Positions 61,418 through 64,000 of a stretch of DNA of 64,000 bases are shown piece by piece. The notes below the pieces were generated by a model, which was not told where the DNA came from, did no database searches, and was given only the letters and a program-made list of their open reading frames with translations. The translations under genes were made by a program, and so were the position numbers. Source of the stretch: Streptomyces sp. Ru62 (GTDB taxonomy: Bacteria > Actinomycetota > Actinomycetes > Streptomycetales > Streptomycetaceae); contig NZ_PQSU01000003.1 in the NCBI RefSeq assembly GCF_002920615.1, positions 248,001-312,000 on the forward strand, in the 5' to 3' direction. The first letter of the stretch is position 1; every line of letters begins with the position of its first letter.

Positions 61418-63880
61418 ATGAATCCTGCGCTGAACGGCTCCGATCCGCCCACGCCCGCCGCCGCGCGCGACCTGTTCGACGCGTCCTCCGACGCGGCCGT
61501 CGTGCTCTCCGGCCGTGGCATCGTGCTCGGCTGGACCCGGGGCGCCGAGGACCTGCTCGGCTACCCGGCGGCGGAGGCCGTCGGCCGGTCCGCCGCGCGC
61601 CTGGCGGCCGTTCCGGAGGACCCCGTGCGCATCGCCGGCATCGCCGAACGGTGCCGGGCCGGCATGGGATGGAGCGGCCTCGTCCCCGTACGGCACCGCG
61701 ACGGCCACCGGATGGAGGTCGACCTCCGGGTGTCCGCCGTCTTCCGCATCCGCGGCGACGAGTGCTTCCTGCTCTCGGCGCGCGAGCGGCGGCAGCGGTG
61801 GTCCGTGGGCCAGTCGGTCCTCGACGGGTTCCTCACCCGCTCGCCGGTCGGCATGGCGGTGGTGGACCGGCAGCTGCGCTACGTGTGGCTGAACGACACC
61901 CTGGAACGCCTGGGCGGCGTGCCCCGGGAACAGCGGCTCGGGCGCCGGCTGAGCGAGCTGCTGCCCGGGCTCCAGACCGACACCCTCGAAGGGCTGATGC
62001 GGAAGGTCGTGGAGACCGGGGTCCCGGTCACCGACTACGAGTACGTGGGATGGAGCTGGTCCGACCCCCACCGCCAGCACGCCTTCTCCACCTCCTTCTT
62101 CCCGCTGGTGGACGCGGACGAGTCGGTCACCGGCGTCTGCTACATGGTCCTGGACGTCACCGAGCGGTGGAACGCCCGCCAGCTGCTGTCGCTGGTCAAC
62201 GAGGCCGGCACCAGCATCGGCAGGACGCTGGACGTGGTGCGCACGGCCCAGGAGCTGGCCGACTTCGCGGTGCCCCGCCTCGCGGACTTCGTCGTCGTCG
62301 ACCTGCTGGAATCCGTCCTCAGCACGGCGGGACACGGGGCGTGGCTGACCGACGCGGGACCGGCGTCGGCGCGGCCGGTGATGCGCCGCGCCGGGATGAG
62401 CTCGGTGCGGGAGGGCTGCCCGGAGGCGGTGGCACGGATCGGCGACCGGGTGGACTTCCTCCCTCCGCCGCGCGACCCCGGCATGCTCGTCAGGGGTGAG
62501 CCCACGCTCGTCCCGGTGCTCGACCCGTCCGACGACCTCTGGATCGCGGAGCAGCCGGACCGGGTCGGCAGCATCCGGGAGTTCGGACTGCACTCCCTCA
62601 TCTCCGTGCCGATGCGGGCCCGGAACACCGTCCTCGGCCTCACCACGTTCGTACGCTCGGTCAATCCGGTCTCGTTCCAGCCCGACGACGTCCTGGTGGC
62701 CCAGGAACTGGTGGCGCGGGCGGCGCTGTGCGTCGACAACGCCCGCCGCTACAGCCGGGAGCACATGGCGGCCGTCACCCTCCAGCGCAGTCTGCTGCCG
62801 CACGCCCTGAGCGGCGGCACCGCGCTGGAGGTCGCCTCGCACTATCTGCCCGCGGACCCGACCGGCGGGGTCGGCGGCGACTGGTTCGACGTGATCCCGC
62901 TGTCCGGCGCCCGCGTGGGACTCGTGGTCGGCGACGTGGTCGGCCACGGCATCACCGCCGCGGCGGGCATGGGCCGGTTGCGCACCGCCGTACAGACCCT
63001 CGCGGACATGGAGATGCCGCCCGACGACCTGCTGGCCCACCTCGACGACCTCGTGCTCCGGCTCAGCGAGGAGGAGACCGGCGAGGGGGCGGCGGACGAC
63101 GGCGCGAGCGCGTTCCTCGGCGCGACCTGCCTGTACGCCGTCTACGACCCCGTCACCCGGCGGTGCACGATGGCGCGGGCCGGCCATCCGCCGCCCGTCC
63201 TCGTGACCCCGGACGGACGCGTCGACTTCCCCACCCCGCCCGCCGGTCCGCCGCTCGGGCTGGGCGGATTCGGATTCGAGACCGGCGAGATCGAACTGCC
63301 ACCGGACAGCGTCTTCGGCCTCTACACCGACGGACTGATCGAGGCGGCCGACCGCGACATGGAGGTGGGCATGGCCCGGCTCGGCGAGGCCCTGGCCCGG
63401 CCCGGCACCGACCTGGACACCCTGTGCCGGGCGACCGTCCAGCGCTTCGCCTCGGGCCCCCAGTCCGACGACATCGCGCTGCTCCTGGCCCGTACGCACG
63501 CGGTACGGCCCGACCAGGTGGCCTCGTGGGTCGTCCCGGCGGACCCGGCCGCCGTCGCCGACGTCCGGACCCGCGCCGCCCGCCAGGTGGAGGTGTGGGG
63601 CTTCGGGGACCTGGCCATGACGACGGAACTGATCGTGAGCGAGCTGGTCACCAACGCGATCCGCTACGCGGCCCCGCCGATCCGTCTGCGCCTCCTGCGC
63701 GACGCCCGCCTGACGTGCGAGGTCGCCGACGCCAGCAGCACCGCCCCACGGCTGCGGCACGCCCGCAGCACGGACGAGGGCGGCCGGGGGCTGTTCCTGG
63801 TGGCCCGACTGGCCCATCGCTGGGGAGTCCGGTACACACCGGACGGAAAGATCATCTGGGCGGAACAGGAGATCCCGTGA
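61418..63880 (+). CDS. PAS-GAF-SpoIIE-phosphatase with C-terminal anti-sigma-type kinase
   Basis: This 820-residue protein has PAS domains (about 15-125 and 130-255), GAF (262-445), PP2C/SpoIIE (460-690; VGGDWFDVI, VVGDVVGHGITAA, GLYTDGLIE) and a HATPase_c domain (705-818; TELIVSELVTNAIRYA, GGRGLFLVARLA). The fused phosphatase and kinase could both remove and add phosphate on an anti-sigma antagonist, forming a switch. ATG 61418 follows AAAGGACGG. It is divergent from a related phosphatase gene; the two probably arose by duplication. Confidence 0.92.
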   Translation: MNPALNGSDPPTPAAARDLFDASSDAAVVLSGRGIVLGWTRGAEDLLGYPAAEAVGRSAARLAAVPEDPVRIAGIAERCRAGMGWSGLVPVRHRDGHRMEVDLRVSAVFRIRGDECFLLSARERRQRWSVGQSVLDGFLTRSPVGMAVVDRQLRYVWLNDTLERLGGVPREQRLGRRLSELLPGLQTDTLEGLMRKVVETGVPVTDYEYVGWSWSDPHRQHAFSTSFFPLVDADESVTGVCYMVLDVTERWNARQLLSLVNEAGTSIGRTLDVVRTAQELADFAVPRLADFVVVDLLESVLSTAGHGAWLTDAGPASARPVMRRAGMSSVREGCPEAVARIGDRVDFLPPPRDPGMLVRGEPTLVPVLDPSDDLWIAEQPDRVGSIREFGLHSLISVPMRARNTVLGLTTFVRSVNPVSFQPDDVLVAQELVARAALCVDNARRYSREHMAAVTLQRSLLPHALSGGTALEVASHYLPADPTGGVGGDWFDVIPLSGARVGLVVGDVVGHGITAAAGMGRLRTAVQTLADMEMPPDDLLAHLDDLVLRLSEEETGEGAADDGASAFLGATCLYAVYDPVTRRCTMARAGHPPPVLVTPDGRVDFPTPPAGPPLGLGGFGFETGEIELPPDSVFGLYTDGLIEAADRDMEVGMARLGEALARPGTDLDTLCRATVQRFASGPQSDDIALLLARTHAVRPDQVASWVVPADPAAVADVRTRAARQVEVWGFGDLAMTTELIVSELVTNAIRYAAPPIRLRLLRDARLTCEVADASSTAPRLRHARSTDEGGRGLFLVARLAHRWGVRYTPDGKIIWAEQEIP

Positions 63881-64000
63881 GACAGCGGGCCGGAGCGGGC
63901 CGGCAGGCGGGCGGTGAGTGCCTGGCCCAGCGCGAGTGTGCTCAGGCCGAACATGAGGACGCCCAGGGGGACATGGAGCGACGGGACGTGCGCGATGCCC
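63664..64000 (-). CDS. C-terminal part of a membrane protein (gene leaves the window)
   Basis: Reading leftwards from the end of the window, the frame encodes GIAHVPSLHVPLGVLMFGLS and TLALGQALTARLPARSG, with strong third-position GC. It looks like the last membrane helix of a small integral membrane protein. The frame has no stop until 63664, which would give a tail overlapping the phosphatase gene. The real end may be nearer 63880 with a frame change. Family not certain. Confidence 0.4.
   Translation of the reverse strand, partial: GIAHVPSLHVPLGVLMFGLSTLALGQALTARLPARSGPLSHGISCSAQMIFPSGVYRTPQRWASRATRNSPRPPSSVLRACRSRGAVLLASATSHVRRASRRRRRRIGGAA

Noticed and set aside
59135-63817. A single minus-strand frame of 1560 codons across both phosphatase genes
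   Set aside because: Only the part to 61201 encodes family domains. The rest runs antisense to the well-supported plus-strand gene and is open because of GC-rich codon structure.

Overview
The window looks like a chromosomal segment of a Streptomyces species. It is strongly GC-rich with G or C in most third codon positions, and it carries families typical of that genus: SARP-type and FadR-type regulators, SpoIIE-like phosphatases, a SAV_915-like protein, MbtH proteins and ABC sugar importers. I saw no transposase, integrase, tRNA, rRNA or CRISPR array.

Bases 1-16200 form the end of a non-ribosomal peptide cluster. It holds the 3' part of an NRPS whose adenylation domain is interrupted by a methyltransferase, two MbtH proteins, SbnA/SbnB enzymes for L-2,3-diaminopropionate, an MFS exporter, an FMN-dependent monooxygenase with its flavin reductase, a SAM-hydrolase-fold protein, a methyltransferase, a type II thioesterase, a large SARP/NB-ARC/TPR regulator and a MerR regulator. 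Two small secreted peptides share the C-terminal motif D-(E/D)-W-N-S-T-G-S. 11-bp-spaced heptamers of the kind SARP proteins bind precede both peptide genes, the second mbtH gene and a small LuxR-type gene.

Bases 16400-21500 hold a repetitive non-coding tract, a universal stress protein, a lysA-like gene with a frameshift near its end, and an SDR gene and an HxlR regulator joined head to head by an apparent deletion that removed both 5' ends.

Bases 21883-28791 are the most novel-looking part. A JmjC/cupin oxygenase gene faces a tightly coupled plus-strand operon: a 47-residue peptide, an unknown protein, a CYTH/triphosphate-tunnel protein, an MFS exporter, and two M16 peptidase-like proteins (one without, one with the zinc motif). 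This has the layout of a ribosomal-peptide (RiPP) pathway that I do not recognise.

Bases 29239-37951 are a sugar catabolic operon: FadR regulator, secreted beta-helix enzyme with duplicated FN3-discoidin modules, enolase-superfamily enzyme and ABC importer. Bases 38505-44836 hold redox and regulatory genes and a rifampicin monooxygenase (rox) with a rifamycin-associated inverted repeat upstream. Bases 45034-52612 hold an AOC-barrel protein and membrane protein, a cobalt-type nitrile hydratase operon, a decayed gene, a Fic/Doc-like toxin-antitoxin pair, and a fluoride exporter operon with a candidate riboswitch. The rest contains TetR, LysR and MarR regulators, an SDR, a methyltransferase, an ABC exporter-like protein and two divergent PAS-GAF-SpoIIE phosphatases.
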